From the NCBI GenBank assembly GCA_020809705.1, contig CP085827.1:3658001-3722000 (forward strand): a stretch of 64,000 bases of DNA, in the 5' to 3' direction. Positions 34,404 through 45,077 of the stretch are shown here, piece after piece (the stretch's first letter is position 1; every line of letters begins with the position of its first letter). Position numbers and translations under genes: made by a program. The stretch comes from Calonectria ilicicola. Taxonomy: Eukaryota; Ascomycota; Sordariomycetes; Hypocreales; Nectriaceae. The notes beneath the pieces were generated by a model, which did no database searches, had not been told where the DNA came from, and saw only the letters and a list, made by a program, of their open reading frames with translations.

Positions 34404-34449
34404 CGGTCAAGTCGGGTCAGGTCAGGTCAGGTCAAGTCGGGTCAGACAG
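34404..34449. repeat. Imperfect GTCAG/GTCAA pentamer array
   Basis: About nine imperfect 5-bp units (gtcaa, gtcgg, gtcag repeated) in the FET3 5' flank, followed by a short CAGA run. Confidence 0.8.
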
Positions 34450-34501
34450 ACAGACGGACACACGGTTCGGCTGAGAATTTTTGGTGGACAATAATCTTAT
34501 C

Positions 34502-34511
34502 AATCAGATAA
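34502..34511 (+). promoter_or_regulatory. Sre-type GATA site 1 (AATCAGATAA)
   Basis: Exact match to the RATCWGATAA element described for fungal iron-regulatory GATA repressors, 308 bp from the FET3 ATG. It is immediately preceded by CTTATCA (34496..34502), a second GATA core in the opposite orientation. Confidence 0.65.
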
Positions 34512-35053
34512 TGCCCGATTTCGGACCAGGGGACCTGCAAGGGCTGGGCGTTTCGGCCTGGTCGGGAGTAGCTTAACGAAGCACCTTGTCGCGCGAATGC
34601 ACAAACGGGACAGGAGAGGAATGGGAAAATGTATGTACGTCTGTTTTTGGCCACGGCAGTGAGACGCACTCTAGGCATTCAATTCCAGATCCCACCTCCA
34701 ATATCAACCTAAAAAAAAAAGGACACACCCACAGCCTCATGTGAGGGGTTATTTTACCTAGCTAGTTAGTCCTGTTAATTTTTTAGTCACATCCACACAT
34801 CCATCCCCCGTCCGGCTCGTCTCGCACCACGCGAACAGCACCGCCAGCCTTGGAAAATAAAACCCCCACGAGACCAAATGGCACGAGTGGACTCCATAGC
34901 CCCCCCCGTCTTAGGCCAAAGACGGTTACGGGCCCGAGGCAAAATTTGACACGCGGGATGCTTTGGCTTTTCCTTTCCCCTGCTGCGCGCCACAACAAGC
35001 TTGGCACAGGCAACGCAATCGGAGCATTTCGGCGCCTGGCCTAGTATTTTCTT

Positions 35054-35063
35054 TTATCTGATC
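35054..35063 (-). promoter_or_regulatory. Sre-type GATA site 2 (GATCAGATAA on minus strand)
   Basis: Second exact RATCWGATAA match, 286 bp upstream of the FTR1 ATG, in the orientation opposite to site 1. Confidence 0.65.
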
Positions 35064-35348
35064 GTGTGATTAGATGGCCCTGGCCTGCTTGCTGCTGGCA
35101 CTTTTGGGCTCTGTTGGCTCTGGCTCTAGTTTTTGGTTCGCCGGCTCGACACGACAGGACATAGTCGCTCTGACGTCGTCGGTGTAGCTTTTCGAAACTC
35201 CTCATTCTGTGACGTCGTTGCCCTCGTTGAACAAAAATAATTCACCATCGTCGGCGTTGTCGTCGCGTTTTTATAACCTTTTTTTCCTGCGGTGTTTTCG
35301 CAGCATCGCACACTACACACACCCGCACAAACGCACACGCACACAATC

Positions 35349-36578
35349 ATGGGCGCCGACCTGTTTTCCGTGCCCGTCTTCGTCGTCGTCTTCCGCGAGA
35401 CGCTGGAGACGGCCATCATCGTCTCGGTGCTGCTGGCTTTCCTCAAGCAGACGCTGGACGGCGAGCAGCGGGACCAGAACCTGTACCAGAAGCTGCGCAG
35501 ACAGGTAAAGAGCTCCTTTCACTCATCACATGCAACCCTCAAGCTATTCCACCCTGCTAACAGCACCCTCTTTTTGCGCAGGTATGGCTGGGTACCGCCA
35601 CCGGCTTCGGCATCTGCCTCGTCGGCTCTGCCATCATCATCGGCATCTTCTACCTGCTCGGCACAGACGCCTGGGCTGACCATGAGTACTACTACGAGGC
35701 CGTCTTCTCCATCATCTCATCCATCATCATCACAATCATGGGCGGCGCCCTGCTGCGCGTCGGTAACATGCAGGAGAAGTGGCAGGCCAAGCTAGCCAAG
35801 GCCATTGAAGCTCCCGTCCGCGTCCGCGGCAACCAGTCCTGGATTGTCCACTACTTTGAGAAGTACGCCATGTTTGCCCTGCCTTTCATCACCGTGCTTC
35901 GTGAGGGCATTGAGGGTATTGTCTTCGTGGCCGGCGTGTCCTTTTCTGCGCCAGTGACTGCAGTTCCCCTCCCCGTTATCTTCGGACTGTTCTTCGGAGC
36001 TCTTGTTGGCTGGGGTCTATACAAGTGAGTTACATGACAAGGCATAGACTTTCTACCAGCACAACTAACATATTTTTTCTTTCTCTTAGGGGTGGTTCTC
36101 ATGCAAAGCTCCAGCTCTTCTTGGTTGCTTCCACCTGTCTTCTGTACCTCGTTGCCGCTGGCCTTTTTTCACGTGCTGTCTGGCTCATCGATGCCCAGCA
36201 GTGGAACAAGGTCATCGGTGGTGACGCCGCAGAGCTAGGCGATGGACCCGGCTCATACGACATTGACCACAGCATGTGGCACGTCAACGTAAGTTTCACA
36301 AATTCGGTGCATGCGGCCAAGAGATGATACTGACATGGCCGCAGTGCTGCAACCCTCAGCTCAACGGCGGAGGTGGCTGGGCCATCCTCAACGCAGTCGT
36401 CGGCTGGAACAACTCGGCCACCTACAGCTCCGTCATTGCCTACAACCTCTACTGGGTCGTCGTCATTGGCCAGTTCACCGCCATGCGCTTCAAGGAAGAC
36501 CACGGCCACTGGCCCTTTATGAAGGCCAAGAAGACCGACGATGACGAGCAGACCCTGATCGCTGGAGATGAGGAGTAA
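35349..36578 (+). CDS. FTR1: High-affinity iron permease, Ftr1 type
   Basis: Exons 35349..35504, 35582..36024, 36090..36288 and 36345..36578, 343 aa. Plasma-membrane Fe(III) permease that works as a complex with the Fet3 ferroxidase. The two REGLE-type iron motifs are visible: RETLE at residues 16-20 in helix 1 and REGIE at about 159-163. About seven TM segments; the C-terminal half contains the exofacial [18 protein letters not shown] loop and [18 protein letters not shown] helix common to fungal Ftr1. The acidic cytoplasmic tail ends [13 protein letters not shown]. Introns are 56-77 nt. It is transcribed divergently from FET3, the common arrangement in ascomycetes, with probable shared iron repression. 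Confidence 0.96.
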
Positions 36579-37274
36579 AAAGAGACGGAGAGAGGCAACC
36601 AAGGCATAAGAAATATTTATACATTTTTATCACCTAGACGGCCGCTTGGCATAGACTGGAGGCCAGAGAACCACCATGAAGCCCGAGGCTACTACCCGGA
36701 TATGTCCGACCTATTGACCACGACCAAAGCGAGTGATTGCCCAAGAGGCAACAGAGTCCTTTGGGTTGAATAGAACAATCAAAATCAAAACAAATCAAAT
36801 CATGTTAAATAAAACAAGAACAAACAAGCATTTAGGGAATCATTGATTCTGAAATGAAAAATATCACCAACCCCGAATCCAACCCCCAACCCCCCAACCC
36901 CAGCTATCATCCCTTCGTCCGCATAGTCCAGTTTCCATACATACCCGAGATGTCCCGTGTCATAATTATGAGGCCGTCAAGCATGTCCCTTCCCATGTCT
37001 TCTTTCTCTCCGCCATTCCCTCGTGTCTCCACATGTTGCCTCCCCACGTGTGACGTTTAACAGCGGGTTCTGTCTGTCCTCCTCCATCTCAGCCACACGC
37101 GATGTGGTTCCATGGCTGCCGATGCAGCGCGTTGTGGGACGTCCACCTCTTCTGGCCCACTAATCTCATCGAGTCGCAAAGCCTCCCGCAGCGGCTGAAG
37201 TTGGGTCCAACCGGGAGCTTGCATTCCAAAGGGCAAACACACATGTGCGTACACATGCGAACTCTGCTGCTGCC
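36579..37274. other. Convergent intergenic
   Basis: About 700 bp between FTR1 and the chromodomain gene 3' ends. A-rich and C-rich low-complexity patches lie at 36775-36905. No gene seen. Confidence 0.6.
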
Positions 37275-38223
37275 TCACTCGTCATCGCCGGTCTTGGCCT
37301 TCTTGCGAGGGCGGCCAGGAGCTCGTGCAACCCCGCGCTTCTGGGCCTGGTCGGAAGCGGCGCCATTTTTGGCCTCAAACTTGATGAGTGCATCGGGTGC
37401 AATCTCCTTGACTTTGGACTCGTGCTCCCACGAGGACTCGGCACGACGGTAACCGACCCACTGGACCTCGTATATGAAGGCGTTCTTCTTCCCGCGGGGG
37501 GGCGTGGTGCGCTTGAGGAGTCGGAAGACGTGGTAGACATCTAGCCCGGTGGCGGCGTCGCGGCCTCCGAGGTTGTCCCAGTACTCGTAGATAAGCTTGG
37601 GGACCTGGTGCTGCAGGCTCCATTCGGATTCCCAGGTCGTCTCGCCATTAACCCATTTGACCTGAATGTCGATCGTCGCATTCTCCTCGTTGATGCGATG
37701 AGTTGCGAACTTTTCGATTTCAACTTCGCCATTGTCCGCGATATCGGTGGTGGGGCGGCTAGGCCCAGCCTCGGCAGCGGGCTTCTTGATCTCCTTCTCA
37801 GCCTCCTTCTCGGGCTCCTTCTCGTCGACTTCGTCGTCTTCCTTGGGAGTGCGGCGATCTGTCTGCTGCTCTTCCTTGGGGATAGATTCGGCACCATTGA
37901 GCTCCTCCTTCTCAGGTTCAGGTTCGGGGGAGGGCGTTGCGGGTGCGTCGTTGCTGCTGTCGTCGATGTCAATGTCAGAGTCCCGGGCGGGCGTCAGAGC
38001 CTTGCTACCGGCCCGGGAGCTGGATTCCTTCTTGCCCAGAGCTTTCATGGGAGAGGCGGGCACGTCAAAGGGGTCTGCGAGTGCGATGCGGAGGTTAGTC
38101 AAAGCTGTTGTGTGCGCAATGAGACGATTCGAACCCTCGAGTAGCGAGGGCCCGTTTGGCGAGGCTGGGCGTACCAGACGGTGCGTGCGGTGCGAGCACC
38201 GAGGCACCGAGGATAGGACTCAT
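37275..38223 (-). CDS. Tandem chromodomain protein with C-terminal AT-hook
   Basis: Exons 38175..38223 and 37275..38074, 282 aa; the intron is 100 nt. The first exon gives MSPILGASVLAPHAPSG, joined to DPFDVPASPMKALGKKE. A long acidic Glu/Lys/Pro-rich segment (residues ~35-120) precedes a first chromodomain-like unit (EVEIEKFATHRI...IDIQVKWVNGETTWESEWSL). A second unit follows (YHVFRLLKRT...FIYEVQWVGYRRAESSWEHES), with the aromatic-cage pattern W-V-G-Y...SSWE. The C-terminus has an AT-hook-like APGRPRKKAK. Such proteins read methylated histone tails in chromatin. It could be the orthologue of a heterochromatin-complex chromodomain subunit, but it is not a canonical HP1 with chromoshadow domain. 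Nuclear; specificity unknown. Confidence 0.8.
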
Positions 38224-40398
38224 TTCGGCGGCGGGTTTTGGTCCAAAACAACGTGTAGCTTCAACGGTAAGGACTGGCGACGTCCCGCAGGCCGTTAATT
38301 GCGTTGCTCGAGGTTGGTTGTGATAACGAAACGCGTTCGTTGGCCGTTCAACGCGTTGTTGGTTGCTTAATTGCACCATTTGCCACTGCCACACTTTCTC
38401 CGCCACATAAGCTTTCCAGCCACAGCCTCATTCCACATCGGGATGCTGACAGCCGCGGTCGGAAATAGAGGGGAGGAAAAAGAAACGGGAAGCCATTGCT
38501 GTGAGAGTTGGTTTTGGCTTTGAGAGTGGTTTTGGCGCCTGAAATATTGGCCGTTTTGACCAGCTCTATTTAATTCATTGTCCGTTTCGGCTGGAGGAGA
38601 GTGCTAGTTTACGCGAAATTTCAGCTTTGGGCCGGCCGGATAGCTCTAGTATTTGGCCAGCTCGACTCGCATGAATTGCGCTGGAACCATGGGCATGGTG
38701 CAACAGCCCAGATAGCCAATGGCCCAGAGGCGGGAAGCAAAGAACTCCTGCAAAAAATAGCTTGAGTCTGGAAACGGAGCTTTTCTCCTGGAGAGCCCGT
38801 ATAGACAAGGAGCCAAGGCACCTTTGGCAACGACAGTGACTCACGTGCGTCTCCTTCAAGACCACCTCGTACACCGAGGAACAGGTGAAGCCGACAAGAC
38901 AAATCGTTTCAACCAACAGGCTCCCCTCCTTCCTCTATGGGACAGCTCGGCTCTTTTTTACAATGCACATTACGCTTAAAATAAGTGCGTGAAATGTGAC
39001 CGTCATGGGTCTGCCGCCTTGGCCATCGCACGCCATCGCAGCCATCGCTACGAGCCGTTAGTTTAGGGCGAATAACAACCAATGGCTTGGACGGCGTTGG
39101 CAACCGAAGCCCGAGCACGTGAGATGACTACTCGGAACTTATGTATGCGAGACGACGCTCCGTCCGTGATCAGGTTGCCACGATGCAATGATCCATTTCC
39201 TAATGCGTCGTCGTCTGGATGGCATCATCGCCTCAAGGTATGACCTGTGTGTCCTCGGAATTGTCCTGTGGCTGCTGACAAGAGCACACAGAATGAAAAT
39301 TCTGAAGAAATTGCACAGCAGAGCAATCGAGCTTACAAAAAGTAAATTCTGAAGGCAATTTACCAAAAATGGACTGGGGTAAATGCGTGTCCCCGTCTCC
39401 AGTTTCCCAAGACAAAACAACGGAGCTGTGGCTCCCCTCTCCACGCCCCAAATCGCGCCGGCCGAAGGTTGTGTCGATCCCGGGGAGGCCGTCCCATCCC
39501 CAACCGTAAAAAAAGAAGAGAAGATTGGCACGCGTGCAACCTGGATGTAGGCGCAACCCCTCGGGGGATGTGCAACCCATCCACCCAGGCGGGATTGCAA
39601 TTGTGGCCGCAATCACATCATGGATTTTGGCGGCCCAACCATCGGCCTCTCCTTGAAGGTAAGGTCATCTTCACTAATACGCGTGGGAGGTGAGGCGAGG
39701 CCGCGAACCAGACAACTGGATGCAGAGTGGAACTGGGAGAACAAAAAGTCGCCGCATCAAGGGGCCCCGAGAACCGTTAACACGGAAGCGGAAGGTCAAG
39801 GATGCTGAGGGAGCGACTAACACCGGCCGCCAAGTCATTAACACGATATTATTTGACTTTGGGTTGCGCAAAGGCTCTGCAGCAGAACCATCGTCGGGAG
39901 CCGCATGCCAGATGAAAAAAAACCCTGTGGTGGATCATATCCGCAGCGCCGCACACGCTGATTGGCGTCGCGACAATCACACAAGATGGCGTCATCGTCC
40001 TGGTCGTCCTAAACAGCATTACCATGACACATGGCTCATCTCGAAAGCCTCTGCAAGCCGCAGCTTCCCGGCCCGTGCAAGCATCCTGCTCGGCCATTTG
40101 TGACGCTGTCGCGAACCGCCCCAGCAATGACACGATGGAGCCATGCGTGAGCTATGCGTGGGCCAAGCCGCCCACTAGTTAGAGCCTTCTGGCGACTTTC
40201 TAGACGCACCGGGGGGGCCTCGATGCGGTGCCACTCTGATGGAGTCTTTTACGTTTCTGTAGTTCTTGGCTGTCCAGAAGGCAGCTGTTCATAAGCTCGT
40301 CGATGCCCACGGGTCTGGGGGAACGATGCTCTGAAGTTGCAGTCTTTTGTTCTTGTCCTTCGCCTTCGTTTGTTCGCAGCAGGACTAGTTAATTGATC
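38224..40398. other. 2.2-kb divergent intergenic region
   Basis: Between head-to-head chromodomain and permease genes. Several minus-strand frames of 60-157 codons (for example 39139..39612) overlap each other in different frames and show no motif, so none is called. GC-richer than other gaps. Confidence 0.5.
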
Positions 40399-42124
40399 AT
40401 GGCCGACGAAAACCCCAGAGATGTGCTGGGCTATGACACCAACAACAAGCATGTCGTCGATGTCAGCTCCTCCAATGCTGGATCTGATACTGAGAATGGT
40501 ATGCCAATTTATTTACACCATCGCCTCTAGAAACAAGGAAACAGCACCGCTGACCATATTGTCCACAATACAGGCCGTCTCCATGCCGCCAGCGATGCCA
40601 AGCGCCAGATCGGCGTGCTCAGCGCCACCATGCTCATCTTCAACCGCATGATTGGAACCGGCATCTTCGCGACCCCTTCATCCATTCTCGCCCTCACGGG
40701 CAGCACTGGTCTGTCCCTATTCATGTGGGTCATCGGAGCTGTCATCGCTGCCGCTGGTATGGCAGTCTACCTGGAGTTCGGAACTGCCCTCCCCAAGAAC
40801 GGTGGTGAGAAGAACTACCTCGAATACGTCTACCGAAAGCCCAAGTTCCTGGTCACGGGAATGTATGCCGGCTACGTTATCCTCCTGGGCTGGGCCTCTG
40901 GTAACTCGGTCGTCTTCGGAGAGTACATTCTCCACGCTGCGCAGGTCAATGTCGACCGCTGGAACCAGCGTGGTGTCGGTTTGGCCTGTATTACTGCAGC
41001 CTTCATCATCCACGGCACTGCTCTCAAGTGGGGAATCCGACTTCAGAACTTCCTTGGTATCCTCAAGATCATCATCGTCATCATCATCATCCTCGCAGGA
41101 TTCATCGCCCTAGGTGGCCATCTCAAGATCGACGAGAAGCCCGACAACTTTTCTAATGCCTTTGAAGGTACTACTGGAAGCGCGTATGGCGTTGTCACAG
41201 CCCTGTATAACGTCATCTGGGCCTTTGTCGGTTACAGCAACGCCAACTACGCTTTGAGCGAGACCAAGAACCCTGTGCGCACCCTCAAGATCGCCGCCCC
41301 CGTTGCCATTATTTCCGTCTCCATCATGTACATGCTCGCAAACATTGCATACTTTGCCGCCGTCTCCAAGGAAGAAATCCTTGCTTCTAAGCGTCTCGTC
41401 GCTGCCTCTCTTTTCCGAAACGTCTTTGGCAACACTGCTGAGCGTGCTCTGTCCGTCTTTGTCGCCCTATCTGCATTTGGCAACGTCCTCAGTGTCATCT
41501 TCTCCCAGGGTCGTCTGGTTCAGGAGCTTGGTCGCGAGGGTATCCTGCCCTTCTCCCGCTTCTGGGCTAGCAATCGTCCCTTTAACGCGCCGCTGGCTGG
41601 TCTGTTTGAGCACTGGCTTATTTGCATTGTTGTCATCCTTGCTCCTCCTCCCGGTGATGCCTACAACTTTATTCTCAAGTAAGTAATCCCGCTTCAGAAC
41701 CATGGTCTGTTGTCATAGTCTAACCAGTTGTAGTCTCATTTCCTATCCTCTTGCTATTATCAACGCCTTCGTTTCAGCCGGTCTCGTCCATCTTTATCTT
41801 AACCGCGATGCCTGGAACTGGAACCCGCCGATCAAGGCTACCCTTCCTGTTGTGGTCTTCTTTATGTTCAGCAACATCTACCTCGTTATTGCACCCTTTG
41901 TGCCCCCCGAGGACGGCCAGAACGTCTACGAAAGCCTGCCCTACTGGATCCACTGTGTTGTCGGCTTTGGGGTACTTATCGCCGGTGCCGTGTACTGGTT
42001 TTTCTGGGCAAAGGTCCTTCCCAAGCTTGGTCATTACAAGCTGGCTCGTGAGACCATCGTGGACGATATTGACGGCTGGGAGACGAACATTTTTGTTCGC
42101 AAGCCTTTGCTGGACAGAGACTAG
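40399..42124 (+). CDS. Amino-acid permease, Mup1-like (methionine permease type), copy B
   Basis: Exons 40399..40498, 40574..41678 and 41734..42124, 531 aa. Same family as the gene at 20213: FNRMIGTGIFATPSSILALTGS, KNGGEKNYLEYVYRKPKFL, LGWASGNSVVFGEYIL, ALKWGIRLQNFLG and FSRFWASNRPFNAP are shared almost word for word, so the two are paralogues. Copy B has a shorter N-terminal tail, lacks the intron of copy A within its NAPAAS/LF region, and is more C-ending in codon use, which suggests higher expression. About 12 TM segments; plasma-membrane uptake of methionine or related amino acids by family knowledge. Confidence 0.92.
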
Positions 42125-42793
42125 ATCTTGCCATTTCCCTCAGCGTATACCCCATCAATTTATAGAAATAGTTCGATTTTAATTTAAAAAAAGTTCAAGA
42201 CAATCTAAAGTCATAATACTAGGCCCTCGATGATATTTAGATTCTTGGGCTCATTCGATTCTACTCATGCGCACGCTGCCACCTGATTTGCTCCCTGATG
42301 TACCCGATGTGCCCGATGTACCCAATTTAGGAAAGCCGTCCTTTCATATCAGTGACCTGCATTAGCCTGCATATCCCAGTATTTTTGAGTGAAAATCCGG
42401 GGTAAGGTGTGCACCGATTCTATGATCGGGAAGTGACATTGCTGGTCAACCTGGCTCAGTCTGATCAGTTCAGATCCGAAACAATACGCTGAACCGCTCA
42501 CTAACGTTCCTTGACGTTCAATTGCAGTGTCACATTTACCTAAGAGCTATTATTGAAATGCAGGGACAACTTTGTGACGTCATGCAGCGAGCTGTAGGGC
42601 GGGACTTTAATTGCGCGCCGAATCGCGCATCGGTCCGCAGCCCTTCGGCACTATTTTTGACCCCGATGACGTTGGAGGACCTCGGTCTCAGTACTGAGAC
42701 CGAACACTTCCGACCGCGAACTGTCATAAGGAAAAGGAAGCCTTTGTTTTGTAATTCGTCAATTGATTCTCATTTCATGACATAGAGCTCACA
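42125..42793. promoter_or_regulatory. Upstream region of the CoA-transferase gene
   Basis: About 670 bp holding the permease 3' end and the CoA-transferase promoter. A TACCCGATGTGCCCGATGTA imperfect repeat is at about 42301-42325, and a perfect palindrome lies near the 3' end. Confidence 0.55.
42682..42703. promoter_or_regulatory. 22-bp perfect palindrome with CGG/CCG ends
   Basis: The sequence is self-complementary over 22 bp, with core CGGTCTCAGT/ACTGAGACCG, that is CGG-N14-CCG, centred about 100 bp upstream of the CoA-transferase ATG. CGG/CCG inverted half-sites are typical of Zn2Cys6 dimers. The left edge overlaps CCTCGG (42680..42685), the element bound by FarA/FarB-type fatty-acid regulators in Aspergillus. 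A function is inferred, not shown. Confidence 0.6.
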
Positions 42794-44745
42794 ATGTCGA
42801 AGTCAGTACTAATGACGGTCCGCGCAAGGGCGTGCTTCGCCTCCAAACCATCAACATGGGCATGCAGCTTCACGATCCGAGATGCGCAACGAAGGGCGCG
42901 CAATTTTTCGTCAACGAGAATGGTGCTGTCTGCGGTCGCAAAGTCAAAACTTTTCAATGATGCCGATGCCGCCGTGGCCGACATCAAGAGCGGATCGACC
43001 ATTCTGAGTTCGGGATTTGGTCTCTGTGGTGTTGCAGGTGCGTGCTGCGCCAGCCAGCAGGGAACTGGATTGACTGACAATATTAGACACTCTTATCGCT
43101 GCGCTTCATCGTCGAGGACCCGAGTCGCTCAATTCGCTTACTGCCGTATCGAATAATGCTGGTGTTGAAGGAAAAGGTGGCTTGGCAGTTTTGACGAGCG
43201 CTGGCCAAGTTAACCGACTGGTGCTATCATATCTCGGAAACAACAAGGTGTTGGAAAAGAAATATCTCACAGGCGAGCTTGCCATTGAGCTGTGCCCACA
43301 AGGAACCCTGGCTGAGAGGATTCGCGCCGCTGGTGCTGGTATCCCCGCCTTCTTTACACCTACCGCTGCCCGTAAGCCGACTGATGCCGTTGTATGGGAG
43401 AAAAAGTGCTAATTAGGTTAGACACCCTCGTTCAAGAAGGCGAAATCCCCGTGCGACTGGATAAATCGGGTGCTGTTGTTGAAAAGGGACGAAAGAGGGA
43501 GACTCGAGAGTTTGACGGACGAACATTCCTCATGGAAACATCCTTGAAGGGAGATGTGGCCATTATTCGAGCATGGAAGGCCGACAAAGAGGGAAACTGC
43601 GTATTCCGGTAATTTTTGTGTGCCTTTCTACATGAACTTACCTGGCTAACTTGAAGAAAGGTACACAACCAAGGCCTTCGGACCCATCATGGCCAAGGCT
43701 GCCAAGTTGACCATTGTTGAGGCCGAAAACATTGTCGAGCTCGGCGAGATTGCACCCAACGAAGTTGACTTGCCCGGCATTTTCGTCGACCGTATCGTTC
43801 CCTCAACAGAAGAGAAGAAGATTGAGATTTTGAAGACACGAGATACGGGGGTTGCCAAGGAGGCCAAGCCCGCCAACGAAGCCCAGGAGAAGCGACTCCG
43901 TATTGCTCGACGAGCCGCCAAGGAGCTTAAGCAGGGCTACTATGTCAACCTGGGTGTTGGTAAGGAGTATTTGATTACAAAAAGCCTTCAAAGTCTAATC
44001 AAGATTCAGGTATCCCTACTTTGGCTGCGTCTCTGCTTCCTTCTGGCCGAAAGGTCTGGATCCAATCTGAAAATGGCATCCTCGGAATGGGCCAGTACCC
44101 AACCCCCGAAGAGGTTGACCCGTGAGTTTCACTTGATCTGGTTTTCACTTCTAATCTAACCATCCTTAGTGATATCGTAAACGCTGGCAAGGAGACCGTG
44201 ACTCTTGTCCCAGGTGCCTCTTGCTTCGACTCGACCGAGTCCTTTGGAATGATTCGAGGCGGACACGTTGACGTTTCCATTCTCGGAGTAAGTTTGGCTT
44301 CTAATTCCAAGTCATTCATTGCTAACTAGTCCCAAGGCTTTTCAAGTTAGTGCAATTGGTGATCTGGCCAATTATATGATTCCCGGCAAGGTGTTTAAGG
44401 GCATGGGAGGCGCCATGGACTTGGTCGCAAACCCTGACAGCACCAAGATTGTTGTGGCCACTGAGCACGTTGCAAAGGATGGTTCTTCAAAGATTGTAGA
44501 AGAATGCAGTCTACCATTAACCGGAGCTCGCGTTGTGAGCACCATTATCACCGACCTGGTAAGTTCTATGCTTTAACCCGAGTTGGTATGTGCTAATCAA
44601 GTTACAGTGTGTCTTCCAAGTAAACAGAAAGGAAGGCGGACTCACCCTTACAGAGTTGGCACCCGGTGTCACTGTTGAGGAGGTCAAGAGCAAGACAGAT
44701 GCTACGTTTAGTGTTGAGTTGGATGAGAGTCAATCATACGAATAA
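42794..44745 (+). CDS. Mitochondrial succinyl-CoA:3-ketoacid CoA-transferase (SCOT/OXCT-like)
   Basis: Eight exons: 42794..43037, 43087..43371, 43422..43608, 43661..43959, 44010..44121, 44170..44287, 44337..44558 and 44608..44745; 534 aa. Transfers CoA between succinyl-CoA and acetoacetate or related acids in the mitochondrial matrix. An Arg-rich, acid-poor N-terminus (about residues 1-40) looks like a transit peptide. The A subunit-like half has [53 protein letters not shown] and PAFFTPTAA. The B half has [14 protein letters not shown] and the catalytic Glu motif [15 protein letters not shown], then [14 protein letters not shown] and GAMDLV. Seven GT-AG introns of 48-52 nt. Both subunits are fused in one chain, as usual for the eukaryotic enzyme. 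Confidence 0.93.
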
Positions 44746-45077
44746 ATCCCAGTCGGAAACTGGTGAAGTATATACGATATTAGATGGTAAATGAACACCA
44801 AGCCCAGAAATGGAATTAAAGATACCTTAGCGAGCCATATTTAGCTCTTCATGTTTTAGAGTATATGGAGAAATAAAAAAAATTCAAAAAGAAATAACAA
44901 AACATGATATTTAAAGACTAAATTCATCTAGTGACTACTAAATGACGTTTTGATCACCAGGTCAAGTCAGGTTAAATTTCTTCACAAGCAAGACATCATC
45001 TCTGATAGAATTTTGTTCAAATATGCTTTTGTTAATGCTTTCCACTAATGCCGCTAATTCTTAAATGCTAAAATATA
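44746..45077. other. Convergent intergenic, AT-rich
   Basis: 332 bp between the CoA-transferase and AhpD-like 3' ends. AT-rich, no gene. Confidence 0.6.

Larger units (their letters stand above)
34195..35348. promoter_or_regulatory. Shared FET3-FTR1 divergent promoter
   Basis: 1154 bp between the two start codons. It holds two matches to the Sre iron-GATA element placed near each end, one CCAAT box (34698..34702), a pentamer repeat array (34404-34449) and CT-rich leaders. Family knowledge: reductive iron uptake genes are repressed by SreA/Sre1 GATA factors under iron sufficiency and depend on CCAAT/HapX circuitry. That this promoter obeys the same logic is inference from the motifs. Confidence 0.75.

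Noticed and set aside
38575..39616. Overlapping minus-strand frames of 93-157 codons upstream of the chromodomain gene
   Set aside because: Different frames cover the same DNA, with no recognisable domain and no clear start context.
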